Notes: generated by a model from the sequence alone, not told the origin. A DNA stretch of 64,000 nt from Ophiura sarsii (GCA_035610835.1 CM069449.1:64814292-64878291); one strand, 5' to 3'. Shown: positions 12,004 to 21,531, counted from the first letter of the stretch. Program-made: numbers and translations.

Positions 12004-12336
12004 GGCAAAAAAATGTTGTGTTGCCCTCAAGTGCCAACAAATTCGAAGTCTGGTCGGTCGGTCGATTTTTTTTTTTTTTTTTTTCTCCGACAAATATTAC
12101 TGACAGGTCGGGGTTCATGACAGGAAAAAATAGGAAAATGTCAATGACTAATGTTTCTAGTGTGATATAGTTAAAGCAATCTATAACTTATTCATTTCAA
12201 GCAGAAAATACAAAATAGTAATATCTTGAAAATGTGGGTAAAATTTAAATCTTAAAAATAAATAAATTGCGACCCTCATTTTGAGATTTTGGGGTCAGTC
12301 GCTGAGGGCAACACAATATTTTGTTTGCCTAACCCT
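12004..12336. mobile_element. MITE family H, copy 2
   Basis: TTGTGTTGCCCTCA at the left and TGAGGGCAACACAA at the right, with a GGTCGGTCGGTCG tract and a T run inside. Same ends as 10141-10590. Confidence 0.8.
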
Positions 12337-12412
12337 AAAACTATGAGGGGAGAAAAAAGGCTAAAATTAGGGGTAAAAAACAAAATCTTAACATCTCTAT
12401 GTCTTCAATATA

Positions 12413-12736
12413 CACTGCAAATTATGAGCGTTTACTTTTGGACAAACTAAAAGTAAACTCAAAAGTAAACGCAATTCTAAATACAAAAGTAAACTTAAAA
12501 GTAAACGCAAAACTAAACGTTTCTTGCATTTTGCACCCATTAGACCTCAAAGCACGCTCCAAGTGAGTGAATATAATCACAGATGTTTCCACCATCTGTG
12601 ATATAATGGGACAGTTATTGATTAGAGGCTGAGTGGAAAACAGCTTAGTTGTTGGGCTCACATAAGTGTTTAGTATTGCGTTTACTTTTGTGTTTACTTT
12701 TAGTTTGTCCCAAAGTAAACGCTCATAATTTGCAGT
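12413..12736. mobile_element. CACTG-ended MITE (CACTA-like), copy 1
   Basis: Inverted ends CACTGCAAATTATGAGCG and CGCTCATAATTTGCAGTG, extended by imperfect GTTTACTTTT repeats on both sides. It is flanked by ATA at 12410-12412 and 12737-12739, a 3-bp target duplication. CACT(A/G) termini with 2-3 bp duplications are typical of the CACTA/EnSpm superfamily; assignment is by this similarity only. Confidence 0.82.
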
Positions 12737-13283
12737 GATAGGCCAGTCCTCCTGACCAAAAGAGGGCGGGTGGGCATACAACAAACTGGGATGATCCTCT
12801 GGTCTTCTCAAAGGATTTTGTGACCTTTTTTTTTCAAACCTTAAACGATGCAAAATGATAAAATATGTTGGTGCTGCATGACTACTTGATATTTGGTAAA
12901 GTGGTTTGAATAGCTGGATAACAAAATCTCTCTGGTGCATCCAGAGCATAGATGGCTCTGACGACCAACTGTTTTGCAGGTGTCATGGTTGTTCAGCGCA
13001 CTAATAATTGCCATGCTTATAATAATGAGTGCAATTGTATAAAAAAACAGGTAGCAGCTTTGAATACATTTTGAAAATAAAAATGTAATACATTATTTGC
13101 TATGGCAGCAATCTGCTGACTCCAACAGTTTATGATCAAAAGACTGATTGGTTTGATTAAAACATTTAGTTGGTTTGTCTATTTGTAATGAAACGAGGAA
13201 GATGAGGTTTTATTAGACTTCTCTACATAGAAAGGTATTCAACCATGTTCTAGTATGTCTCATACAAAGATAAACAATTTATG

Positions 13284-13552
13284 TTAAAGGTAGATGACCC
13301 GATCACATTTTCATAACACAGAATTATTTCAAACATACGGAGATTTTCATATCATATGAAAGCTCGTATTTTTCTCATCATCATACTGAAATTTGACGGC
13401 CTAAATCGGTATATTTACGGAGAAATCGATGAAATAACGTCGAATTACCATTAGAGCTATGCAACTCAAACTTTGGAACACAACTTTTTTAAGGATGACC
13501 TTTCATGTAGAATAGAAAACTTCAAGTTGAAAATCGGAACATCTACCTTTAA
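13284..13552. mobile_element. TTAA MITE family I
   Basis: 269 bp bounded by TTAAAGGTAGATG and CATCTACCTTTAA. The interior is unlike family A, so this is a second TTAA-flanked family in the same gene. Confidence 0.75.
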
Positions 13553-13559
13553 CTCTGTG

Positions 13560-14041
13560 ATTTTCATTGTGAAGTAATTTAGTAGCATGAATAACAAATT
13601 GCTGTTCTGTATTCATGATGAACTAAGACTGAAACATGGTCAAATCCATCAATAATACAGATAACAATGAAAGCTGGTAATGAGAACAGGCAGGATTAGA
13701 ACTGGTGACCTTCTTTATCTAAAATCTAAAAGACAGGTCTACAGGTTAAACGGATTATATGTTGGAGCTAAGGTGACAGGAAAAACCTTGTTCTACAGGC
13801 TTACGGGCCTCTCAGGTAGGGTCCATCAGTCAGGATTTAAAATATAAAAAAATCTGTGGGGGGGGGGGGTGACACAAATTCAATTTTATAAAAAAAGATT
13901 CCAATATTTCCCCAAAAAATGCAAAATATACATTTTTTTTTTATGTGTCAAAGAAACCACAAAAAATGTTGAAAATTCAGAAGAAGAAAAAACAGGGTGG
14001 TTTTTTCATCGCCTAACCTACATAATTCAATTTGATCTTAC
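13560..14041. other. TBCEL intron, minor repeats only
   Basis: Contains a GGTCGG-family fragment near 13775-13820 (GTGACAGGAAAAACC and TTCTACAGGCTTACGGG, also seen near 63525-63555) and a G run at 13858-13869. No exon was seen. Confidence 0.4.
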
Positions 14042-14360
14042 CTTGCAGGTTTGGTGGTGTTGTCCATATAGTGACGCAAGAACGCCCTTTCTGCATCTTC
14101 TCTCTCCAAATCGGCCACAGTACTCCCATTGAGACGTGTGACCTTGCCCAGCCTTGCCATACACAGCTGTCGTCTCGTCTTTTCCTGGAGGTGCTCACAG
14201 AATGGAATGTTTTGCAGACGTACATCTGATAACGACGGGAAGTTGTTGAGGCTCTCTAGCTCCTCCCATGATGCTATGCAAGTGTTGGTGATGTTGAGGC
14301 AAGAGAGTTTGGGGAAATGAGCGCCCACTTCTGGCGTGATTTTACCGCTTAGTTTATTAC
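14042..14360 (-). CDS. TBCEL: TBCEL exon: last leucine-rich repeats and LRR cap
   Basis: Acceptor CACTACAG at 14361-14368 and donor CAAG|GTAAGA at 14041-14036. After the split glycine codon it encodes about 105 residues: NKLSGKITPEVGAHFPKLSC, an LRR with a conserved W (NTCIASWEEL), then LSDVRLQNIPF and the cap LCMARLGKVTRLNGSTVADL ending EREDAERAFLRHYMD. These blocks match TBCEL (LQSWED; LEEVRLLGIP; ARLPSVSKLNGS; EREDSERFFIRYY). The exon ends with two bases (AG), the phase required by both last exons. Its first about 29 bases and acceptor are repeated three more times upstream on this strand (14484-14940). Confidence 0.93.
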
Positions 14361-14940
14361 CTGTAGTGAGGTAAATACAAGAAGTTGACTCATTCTTTTA
14401 TTCAATTGAATGAACAAATTAAGATTGCACACTTTCCCTGATTATTATGTCAAGCTTGGTTTCTATCGATAATAAACAGTTTCTGACGTGATTTTACCGC
14501 TTAGTTTGTTACCTGTAATGAGGAAAATACAAGAAGTTGACTCGTTCTTTTATTCAATTGAATGATCAAATTAAGATTGCACACTTTCCCTGATTATTAT
14601 GTCAAGCTTGGTTTCTATCGATAATAAACAGTTTCTGACGTGATTTTACCGCTTAGTTTGTTACCTGTAATGAGGAAAATACAAGAAGTTGACTCATTCT
14701 TTTATTCAATTGAATGAACAAATTAAGATTGCACACTTTCCCTGATTATTATGTCAAGCTTGGTTTCTATCGATAATAAACAGTTTCTGACGTGATTTTA
14801 CCGCTTAGTTTGTTACCTGTAATGAGGAAAATACAAGAAGTTGACTTGTTCTTTTATTCAATTGAATGATCAAATTAAGATTACACACTTTCCCTGATTA
14901 TTATGTCAAGCTTGGTTTCTATCGATAAAAAACAGTTAGG
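14331..14940. repeat. Four-unit tandem array carrying the exon acceptor
   Basis: Units of about 151 bp start at 14331, 14484, 14635 and 14787, each beginning CTGRCGTGATTTTACCGCTT. Read on the minus strand each unit holds a splice acceptor (CATTACAG) and the first bases of the exon (GTAACAAACTAAGCGGTAAA). Only the unit at 14331 continues into the true exon. Confidence 0.9.
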
Positions 14941-14989
14941 CGAGTTGTGAAAGGTTGCGCCACAAGAGATAACAAATATTACCTATATA

Positions 14990-15320
14990 AACTCACCTAT
15001 ATAAGTATTAGTGATGTGAGCTGTGGAAAGGCTGTTCTAAGAGGTGTTAGTTCCTCACCATTGGAGATAGTATTTGCCTACCTATATCAAGTATTAGTGA
15101 TATTAGCTGTGGAAAGGCTGTTCCAAGAGATGTTAGTTCCTCCCCATTGGAGACAATATTTGCCTACCTATAAATATTAGTGATATAAGTTGTTGAAAGG
15201 CTGTTCCAAGGGGTTAAGTTCCTCCCTAGCTGAGCCAAGATTTACCTACCTATAAGTATGAGTGATGTGAGTTGTGGAAAGGCTGTTCCAAGAGGTGTTA
15301 GTTCCTCCCATGTAGAGATG
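14990..15320. repeat. Tandem array of the end of a TBCEL LRR exon and its donor
   Basis: Four units of roughly 85 bp; the real exon end is the fourth (15250-15320). Three echoes lie at about 14990-15077, 15078-15163 and 15164-15243. Read on the minus strand, two of them keep an open LRR peptide (EELTPLRTAFPQLTSLIL and EELTSLGTAFPQLISLIL); the copy nearest the exon has a one-base deletion. Each ends in a GTAGG-type donor. Confidence 0.88.
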
Positions 15321-15425
15321 TGATTTTCATTGAACTGTAGCAGTTTGAGCTGTGAATATGTCCTATTCTCTGGTGGTGATGGTATCTTGCGATAGTCATT
15401 CAGGCTCAGATGAAGCTCCTCAACA
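15250..15425 (-). CDS. TBCEL: TBCEL exon: central leucine-rich repeats
   Basis: Acceptor TTATACAG and donor ATAG|GTAGGT. It encodes VEELHLSLNDYRKIPSPPEN and continues LKLLQFNENHISTWEEL to FPQLTSLILI. The VEELHLSLNDY and LKLLxxxxNxIxxWxEL blocks align with LEELFLCLNDY and LKLLHITDNNLQDWTEI of vertebrate TBCEL. It is 176 nt long and keeps phase with both neighbours. The end of the exon has been tandemly duplicated into the downstream intron (14990-15243). Confidence 0.93.
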
Positions 15426-15429
15426 CTGT

Positions 15430-16290
15430 ATAACATAAAATGTTTTATGAGTACGATGGGACAGTAGAAGATGATAGCCTCTAACCCCAGTGGTTTCAGT
15501 TAACATTGACTTTGGGTACGCATGATCGTTCAAAAAGTTGCAGAAAAGGGGGCTTTTCCTTACCATGTCCGCCATTTCCCAAAATTAGGGGTGTTTTTGG
15601 AGAGGCTATGTATGCGAAGAATGAACAAAAAATTAGAATGAGTATTGTGTCATATCAAATTGTCCTTGGAATAGAAAAAGGGTATTTTGAACATGATGTG
15701 TCCTTGTGTTTGTGCAAAAAGGGGACTATATAGAAAGTGTCCTTGAAATGGTGAAAAAGGGGGTTTATTTTCAGACAAAATGTCTGTGCTACAATGTGTG
15801 CAAAAAAGGGGGTCAAATTAGCGAAATTGTCTGTGAAACGCTGTCAAATAGGGGGATATTTCAAGATACTGGAACATTCATGTGTTACCCCTCTGAATAC
15901 GAAGAGAGAACACCAGACCTAGTAACCTATCTTGACTTTAATTATCAAGCTTTCCTGCATATCAAGTCAATACTGCAGATGGTACGATGTTTTTTTAGAT
16001 GGAGACTACAAGAACTTGTTCACTTTAAGACTACTTTTTTCCTTTGCAACTTATTATAAATGACATAACATATAGCTGACACGTACAGGATCGTCTTTGT
16101 CCATGGTATGGTAACTTGATTTTATTCACTTTAAGTGCTTTTTTGCCAGCCTACAATCTATATCACCCACCTTAAAAAAATCTACATCCTCTCAAAAAAA
16201 CCTTGAGGAACAAACATACATTCAGTGCTGAATCTGACTATGAAGCTAATACTAGCTTCATAAGTTGATGGAATAGGCAATGGAAACCTA
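15430..16290. other. TBCEL intron, unassigned
   Basis: Repeated AAAAAGGGGG-type motifs with TGTGTGCAAAAAAGGGGG at 15700-15860 give long plus-strand reading frames without protein-like composition. No exon seen. Confidence 0.4.
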
Positions 16291-16365
16291 TACATTGTAG
16301 GCTACACTCAATCCTTACAAAAATCCCCATTCCGCTTAGCCAGGCATGTGTATTCAATAGCTGAT

Positions 16366-16676
16366 CAGTGGCGGATCCAGGATTAAAATTTACGGGGGGC
16401 TGACCAAGGTTTTTTTACTTGGTACCCCCCAAAAAATCGTAAAAGGTCCCCAATTTTTCCCCCCGTCAACTCGTAATAATCTGCTAAGTGGGGGGGGGGG
16501 GGGGGGGGGGGGGGAGGTGTAGCAATGTGGTCGTCCCACAACCGGCAAAAAATATCGCATGGTACAAGTCGCAAATGTACCGACGGAACCTACAAATCCC
16601 GCTACAAATGCCTCTGAAAAAGGTAAATTGTCAAATTTTACGGGGGGCGCCCGCCCCTTCCCTGTATCCGCCACTG
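16366..16676. mobile_element. hAT-like MITE family C, copy with CAGTGGCGGATCCAGGA end
   Basis: Inverted ends CAGTGGCGGATCCAGGA and TATCCGCCACTG; internal G run at 16490-16514. CTGAT is directly repeated at 16361-16365 and 16677-16681. The uninterrupted paralogous sequence at 17610 (CAATAGCTGGTACACTGTGT) serves as an empty site. Confidence 0.85.
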
Positions 16677-16829
16677 CTGATACACTGTGTTCCAGCGTAT
16701 GTCTGTGTTATTCAAGGCTATAGCTCTTTAAGTGCTAAAGATGCTGGAACAGGCAGGGACAATTTATAGCCCGGACTCAATTGCAACGTACATTTGAATC
16801 CCAGTTACCCAGGCATAATATGCAATAGC

Positions 16830-17497
16830 TGCATGTGTGGTATAGTGGATAGCATGCAGGTCTCACAATACAAAGGTTGTGAGTTCTAGCCCCGCTACCG
16901 CCAACATGTATCCTTGGGCAAGGTACTTAGTTTCAATTGCCTCGTGGTTCGGAAGTAACGTAGAAATGGTGGTCCTATGCATCCGAAGATCTATCCCGAG
17001 CACGTTAAAAGATCAGACTCCTTCATAAAGAGTAGGGAATCATCCCGGGTCTGTATCTGTACAACACACACACATCGGACATCCCTTTAATTTAGTGCTT
17101 AAGTCACTATTGCGTTTGTAATTACTTGCAAACGAGGACGCACACCTGTTTTTTACATTCCAACTGCGGACACACCTGCAACAGAGGACGTCCTCGGTTT
17201 CCTGATACATGCAAAGTATTGCAAACAACATACAAACGCTATCTAAACGAGGTGATACTCTTTGGTGATACTCTCCCCCATACACCCTTTAGGCCTTTGT
17301 TGGATAGCACACAGTCTAGTTGGCGGTTTGACACCCAATTCGGCCGTCATTTTGGTCCTCGGTGTGTTAGTGTGTGTCCAGATTGGTGGGTCCTCATTTG
17401 GATAGTACCATGTTTGGTCCTCGTTCGGAGGTATTTACAAGTGGGGGTGGGCTTTTCCTGGCTCTTCAGCCTAATCGTTATAAATAAATAAATAAAT
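16830..17497 (+). mobile_element. tRNA-headed SINE-like insertion with (TAAA)n tail
   Basis: Starts with a tRNA-like promoter: A-box-like TGGTATAGTGGATAGCATGC and B-box-like GTGAGTTCTAGCCCC. It is followed by CCTTGGGCAAGGTACTT, a motif seen in the body of several SINEs, and ends in ATAAATAAATAAATAAAT. About 668 bp is long for a SINE, so the 3' part (17060-17470) may be a second retroposed module. It sits inside a relic exon copy. Confidence 0.7.
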
Positions 17498-17597
17498 CAT
17501 TCAAAGCTGTAGCCCTTTTAGTGCTAAAGATGCTGGAACAAGCAGTGACAACTTATAGCCTTCACTCAATCCCAACACAAATCCCTATTCCACTTAC

Positions 17598-17779
17598 CCA
17601 GGCATAATATGCAATAGCTGGTACACTGTGTCCCACGGTACTTTTGTGTTATTCAATGCTAACCCTTTCAGTGCTAGGTGTGCCGATGGATTAGTTGAGG
17701 AGGACATTTTTTGACCAAGAGGATTGGAACTCAGATTGAGAAACTCTAGACGTGGAAGCTGGTTGACCACATTCAGTAC
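17598..17779 (-). CDS. TBCEL: TBCEL exon: leucine-rich repeats 2-3
   Basis: Acceptor TGTATACAG and donor CCTGG|GTAAGT. Frame 0 entry: VLNVVNQLPRLEFLNLSSNP, then LKGLALNNTKVPWDTVYQLL and HIMP. LPRLEFLNLSSNPL is nearly identical to the corresponding block in vertebrate TBCEL, and LNNTKVPWDTV matches LNNSKASWETV. The exon is too small and too GT-rich at its edges to show as an obvious open frame, and was found by homology and splice phase. Length 182 nt, leaving two bases for the next exon. Its 3' half has relic duplicates at 16293-17590. Confidence 0.92.
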
Positions 17780-18204
17780 CTGTATACAGAGGGAAAATTA
17801 GTTAAAGTAAGCTAATTAAAGATGGTATTTGTAGTACATTTATTGTTTGCAATGCCAAACATTCAATCTCTTTTCAAACTTTCTATTCCAAATTTGAACA
17901 ATTAACTTCCCATTGCTGATTGCAAAAGGGACAGTATCATGTTATTTGTTATAAAATACTGATTCAGTTTTAAATCCCAAAATTATGAGATTCAAATACA
18001 TGATACCCAATACTACACGTTATTTTACGTCACTTGCAGTCAGTGGGAAAACACTGGTACATTCTGTGATGGCAAACAGGATTTTGAATCAACTAGAATT
18101 CTGTTCTCTGAAATGTGTGTTAAATCACGCTGCCTGGTTAGACCTAAATCACCCAATCTCTCATTTTTTCCTTTTGTCCATCTATTGCATGGCATTGTGG
18201 GAAA

Positions 18205-18326
18205 AGTACTAGACTTACATTTTTCGATTCTGACAGATCCTTCAAAATGACAACCATACTCATTTGTAATGCAACCTCCACAATCCCCTACTTTGGCTTG
18301 TGAAGCATTGTGGTATACTCTAATAG
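18205..18326 (-). pseudogene. Relic copy of the TBCEL exon at 18611-18756
   Basis: Contains GCAACCTCCACAATCCCCTAC (trim to GCAACCTCCACAATCCCCT) and AAGCATTGTGGTATACTC, matching GCAACCTCCCACAATCCCCT and AGGCATTGTGGGAGTAACAC of the exon, with an ACTTAC donor complement at 18213-18218. A further fragment, GGCATTGTGGGAAAAGTACT at 18191-18210, is probably the edge of a second relic. Not open. Confidence 0.75.
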
Positions 18327-18329
18327 ACT

Positions 18330-18604
18330 CACTGCAAATTATGAACGTTTACTTTTGGACAAACTAAAAGTAAACTAAAAAGTAAATGCAATTCTAAACA
18401 GAAAAGTAAATGTAAAAGTAAAGGCAAAACTATATGTTTCTTGCATTTTGCACCCAAACCATCTGTGATATAATGGGACAGTTATTGATAAGAGGCCGGG
18501 TGTAAAACAGCTTAATTGTTGGGCTGACATAAGTGTTTAGTATTGCGTTTACCTTTGAGTTTACTTTTAGTTTGTCCAAAAGAAAACGCTCATGATTTGC
18601 AGTG
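18330..18604. mobile_element. CACTG-ended MITE (CACTA-like), copy 2, abutting a splice donor
   Basis: Same family as 12413-12736: ends CACTGCAAATTATGAACG and CGCTCATGATTTGCAGTG. The 3-bp duplication ACT lies at 18327-18329 and 18605-18607. The right-hand ACT is also part of the minus-strand donor GTAAGT (18610-18605) of the adjacent exon. Confidence 0.88.
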
Positions 18605-18610
18605 ACTTAC

Positions 18611-18756
18611 CTCACTCCAATCTGAAAGGTCATTCTCAGCAATGTCAAGCTCTCTGACATTCTTGCAAAACTCATGCAACCTCCCACAATCCCCTGCTTT
18701 AGTGATGTGACAGTAATTAAGTGCAAGGCATTGTGGGAGTAACACTCTTCCAGACC
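18611..18756 (-). CDS. TBCEL: TBCEL exon: first leucine-rich repeat
   Basis: Acceptor TTTAAACCAG and donor GAG|GTAAGT. It encodes SGRVLLPQCLALNYCHITKA, then GDCGRLHEFCKNVRELDIAE and NDLSDWSE. LALNYCHIT-AGD and FCxxVxELDxxxNxLxDWxE match LVLNSCGITCAGD and [20 protein letters not shown] in vertebrate TBCEL. It was identified from homology and splice phase (146 nt; one base in, complete codon out). The MITE at 18330-18604 begins directly after donor position +6. Confidence 0.92.
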
Positions 18757-19377
18757 CTGGTTTAAAGAAGAAAAAAAAGCAAATGTGAATTAATAAATTG
18801 ATATAAAATAATCATCTCAATTTTATCTCGGAGCTAGAGCTGTCAGTGTGTGGCAGCAGTGAAATCCCACCAATGCCACCAATTGTAAAATCTCTTTCTT
18901 GGTCCGTTGTCATTGCAAGGTTTGTTTATGGGCTTACTGGGTAGCGTGATATATACACCAATTTATGATGATAGAGAAAGAGAACTGCTAGAAATTTAGA
19001 CTTATTATATCAGATTTTATTTCAATTATAAGAGCAATTTGAAATTCGTCCATCCAGATCCAGAAATATCAGATGGAAAAATCTGCCATCAGGAGTATTA
19101 AGAATAGAGTAAATTATACATTTGTTCATCATCACCATTTTGTCTGCCATTTTGGATCCCTAAAGCACACCATTGCCATAGATATTTAAACAACTGAACT
19201 ATATTTTAGGACCCTAAAATGAATACAAAATTAGTTAGACGATGTCTGTGAGTGGAGGATCTGACTTCAGCCAATATCAGTAGATAAAAGTTGCCTGGGC
19301 ACTGATTTCCGGGGCACTGATTTCCGTCAAGGGTACGATGTGCAACGATGACAGGCCTTGAGTCTACCATCATATAC

Positions 19378-19557
19378 CTGTAATAGCCGTCAAATTGTGT
19401 AAGATCTGAATCTCTGGTGTCTTGTTGTAATCCTCTGTGTTATTCTCTAGATATTTATCCTCTATAGCTTTCAACACAGACAGGTCACACTGAGTGCTGC
19501 AGTTTCTCCTGGTAGCAGATGATGATGCCTCTTCAGCCATGGTGATGATGAGAATCC
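19378..19557 (-). CDS. TBCEL: TBCEL first coding exon
   Basis: Acceptor AAAACAG, then 17 nt of 5' UTR and ATG at 19540-19538 in the context CACCATGG, close to a Kozak optimum. Encodes MAEEASSSATRRNCSTQCDL and continues VLKAIEDKYLENNTEDYNKT to HNLTAIT before the donor ACAG|GTATAT. The segment LKAIEDKY-EN resembles MQVLCEKYSPEN in the vertebrate N-terminus; the rest is poorly conserved, as in the family. Coding length 163 nt gives the phase needed by the next exon. Confidence 0.85.
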
Positions 19558-19589
19558 CTGTTTTAGAGAAAATGAAAAAATGAGACAAT

Positions 19590-20830
19590 ATTGATTATTT
19601 GGCAAGAGTATGATTTGCCCTTTTGGTTACAAAGTCAACATTTGTCAAGGACTCTATCCCTCCAAAATTCTGAAGTAAGAAGCTGGAGGTTTAATGGCCA
19701 TTTGCGACAACATGCTTTTAGATATCTGAATGACAGGTTGGGCCTATTTTGGAGCTTTTTTGGGGGGTCAAGCCTCCCCTCCACCATGTCAGAGTCATAC
19801 TCCCCCAAAATGGAAGGGTACAAACTGTTCTTGGTTTATTGCAGGAATACATATTTTAACAGCAACCTTTGTATTAAAACCGAATTGCAGAGTTACTAAC
19901 TTACCAACCTTAAAAGTACCTAAGTTGGAACTATAAACTTTCCAAAAACGTACATCCGTGCATCAGCATCACTTATCGTGCTTGCACGATGCACGATGGG
20001 GGTGGGGGTATGAGAGGGGATGTTACCCCCTGAGAAGTTGGAAATATTTATGCATTAGGCCCAATTCTAGGTTTTCAAGCCCTTTGGTACCCCATTTTTG
20101 CACTAAGGCTCAAATACACCATGTATAAGTTGCACATTACGATTAACGAGGCAGACCTTTTTTTTTACTTGTGTATTTAATGGGTGACTATCCCATTGCT
20201 CATCATGGAATATCGTCTCCTTCCTCAAGTCCTCAAGTCTAAGTTCAATGGTAAACAATCTGATTCAAACCAACGATGTGTGAAGTTTGCCCTGCCCAAA
20301 ATTTGATACACTTTTGATACTATCAAATGTGTATCAAAACGTATCAAAACACTACTGTATCAAATCATATCAAATAGGTGCGAAATTGGAACAATTTGAT
20401 ATGAGTTCGCATAGAACATTTTAAGTGGTCATGACGTCATTCATCAGAGCTAAAATATATGCATGTATGTAAACCTTATTACATATACATTTTGTAGAAC
20501 ATTGTGGCAATTTATATGGTACATTGCCACTTCGGCTAATACCATTTTGTCTTATACCCAGATGCCCTTTTAATCTAATATCAATTTAGTATAAATACCA
20601 CTTCGGCTAAAACCCACTTTCTCTAATATCAATAGAAATTGAGAATTATTATTGCAAAAAATTAAAATATTTTTAAAAAAAGAGACCCTTTTGGCCCTTT
20701 TAACTGCAAAATATAAGGCGACGATAAAAGACCAAAAATGGTTATCGCATGAAAATTTCTTTTGAAACAACACATACACATTTATTGACCTAATAAACAA
20801 AGCGCGTCGTGTGCACATTGGTTCAACACT
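19590..20830. other. TBCEL intron 1, no exon seen
   Basis: Contains a cluster of TATCAAA motifs (about 20300-20400). No protein-like frame or splice-bounded exon could be supported. Confidence 0.4.
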
Positions 20831-20831
20831 A

Positions 20832-21531
20832 TTAAGGGGGCTGTGGACTCTCAGGTACAGCCTCCGTAAAAATGCCGTAACTTCTTCAATATTCATTTAA
20901 TCTTTATAAATGTATACAGTTTTTTGCAGAAAAGGGTTCAATGAATCCAACCATGATAATGAAATTGACCATTTTGGAAAAAATTATAAAAAACATGTTT
21001 TTTGACCCATTTTAGGTTTGGAAAAGATAACTCAAAATATATTTTGTTAAATTTTGTCATAGTAGTTTTATGATAATCCTGATAACATTCCCCAGGAGCG
21101 TTTTTTTTTTTTTTTAATATCTTATTTTTTATTTTTTGAGTTAGACCAAAAAGTGCCAAAAATGGTGATTTTCATGATTTTGGCGGTAAAAAATCACATA
21201 TTTTGGCACCTTTTGGTCTGTAACTCAAAAAATAAAAAATAAGATATTAAAAATAAAAAAACGCCCCTGGGGAATGTTATCAGGATTATCATAAAACTAG
21301 TATGACAAAATTTAACAAAATATATTTTGAGTTATCTTTTCCAAAACTAAAATGGGACAAAAAAGGTGTTTTTTATAAAAAAATTCCAAAACGGTCAATT
21401 TCATTATCATGGTTGGATTCATTGAACCCTTTTCTGCAAAAAACTGTATACGTTTATAAAGATTAAATGAATATTGAAGAAGTTACGGCAGTTTTACGGA
21501 GGCTGTACCTGTGAGTCCACACCCCCCTTAA
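20832..21531. mobile_element. 700-bp TTAA foldback element
   Basis: A near-perfect palindrome centred on about 21182. The ends read TTAAGGGGGCTGTGGACTC and, inverted, GAGTCCACACCCCCCTTAA. TTAA at both ends and GGG-type termini are like piggyBac-type elements. It encodes nothing. A half copy is at 1-240. Confidence 0.9.

Larger units (their letters stand above)
16293..17597. repeat. Relic copies of the TBCEL exon at 17598-17779, disrupted by insertions
   Basis: Two degenerate units of about 160 bp repeat the end of the neighbouring exon with its donor. Unit 1: 16293-16365 plus 16682-16800 (GTGTTATTCAAGGCTATAGC against GTGTTATTCAATGCTAACCC of the exon), split by the MITE at 16366-16676. Unit 2: 16800-16829 plus 17498-17590, split by the SINE-like insertion at 16830-17497. 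Donor-region sequence CTTAGCCAGGCAT (16335) and GTTACCCAGGCATAATATGC (16803) mirrors CTTACCCAGGCATAATATGC at the true donor (17593). Confidence 0.85.
7024..19557 (-). other. TBCEL gene span (tubulin-folding cofactor E-like)
   Basis: Six coding exon positions on the minus strand join in frame with GT/AG sites: 19540-19378 (start codon), 18756-18611, 17779-17598, 15425-15250, 14360-14042, then either 7342-7024 or 10054-9691 as the last exon. The distal form gives 434 residues and the proximal form 449; human TBCEL is about 424. Order of parts: short acidic N-terminus, leucine-rich repeats (about residues 60-310), LRR cap, ubiquitin-like domain. There is no CAP-Gly domain, which separates it from TBCE. 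The family is known to bind tubulin and promote its destabilisation in the cytoplasm. A probable non-coding first exon ends at 21930. Introns are loaded with MITEs and with partial copies of the gene's own exons. Confidence 0.93.

Noticed and set aside
13670..13750. tRNA-like or SINE-like segment
   Set aside because: The resemblance to A and B boxes is too weak to support.
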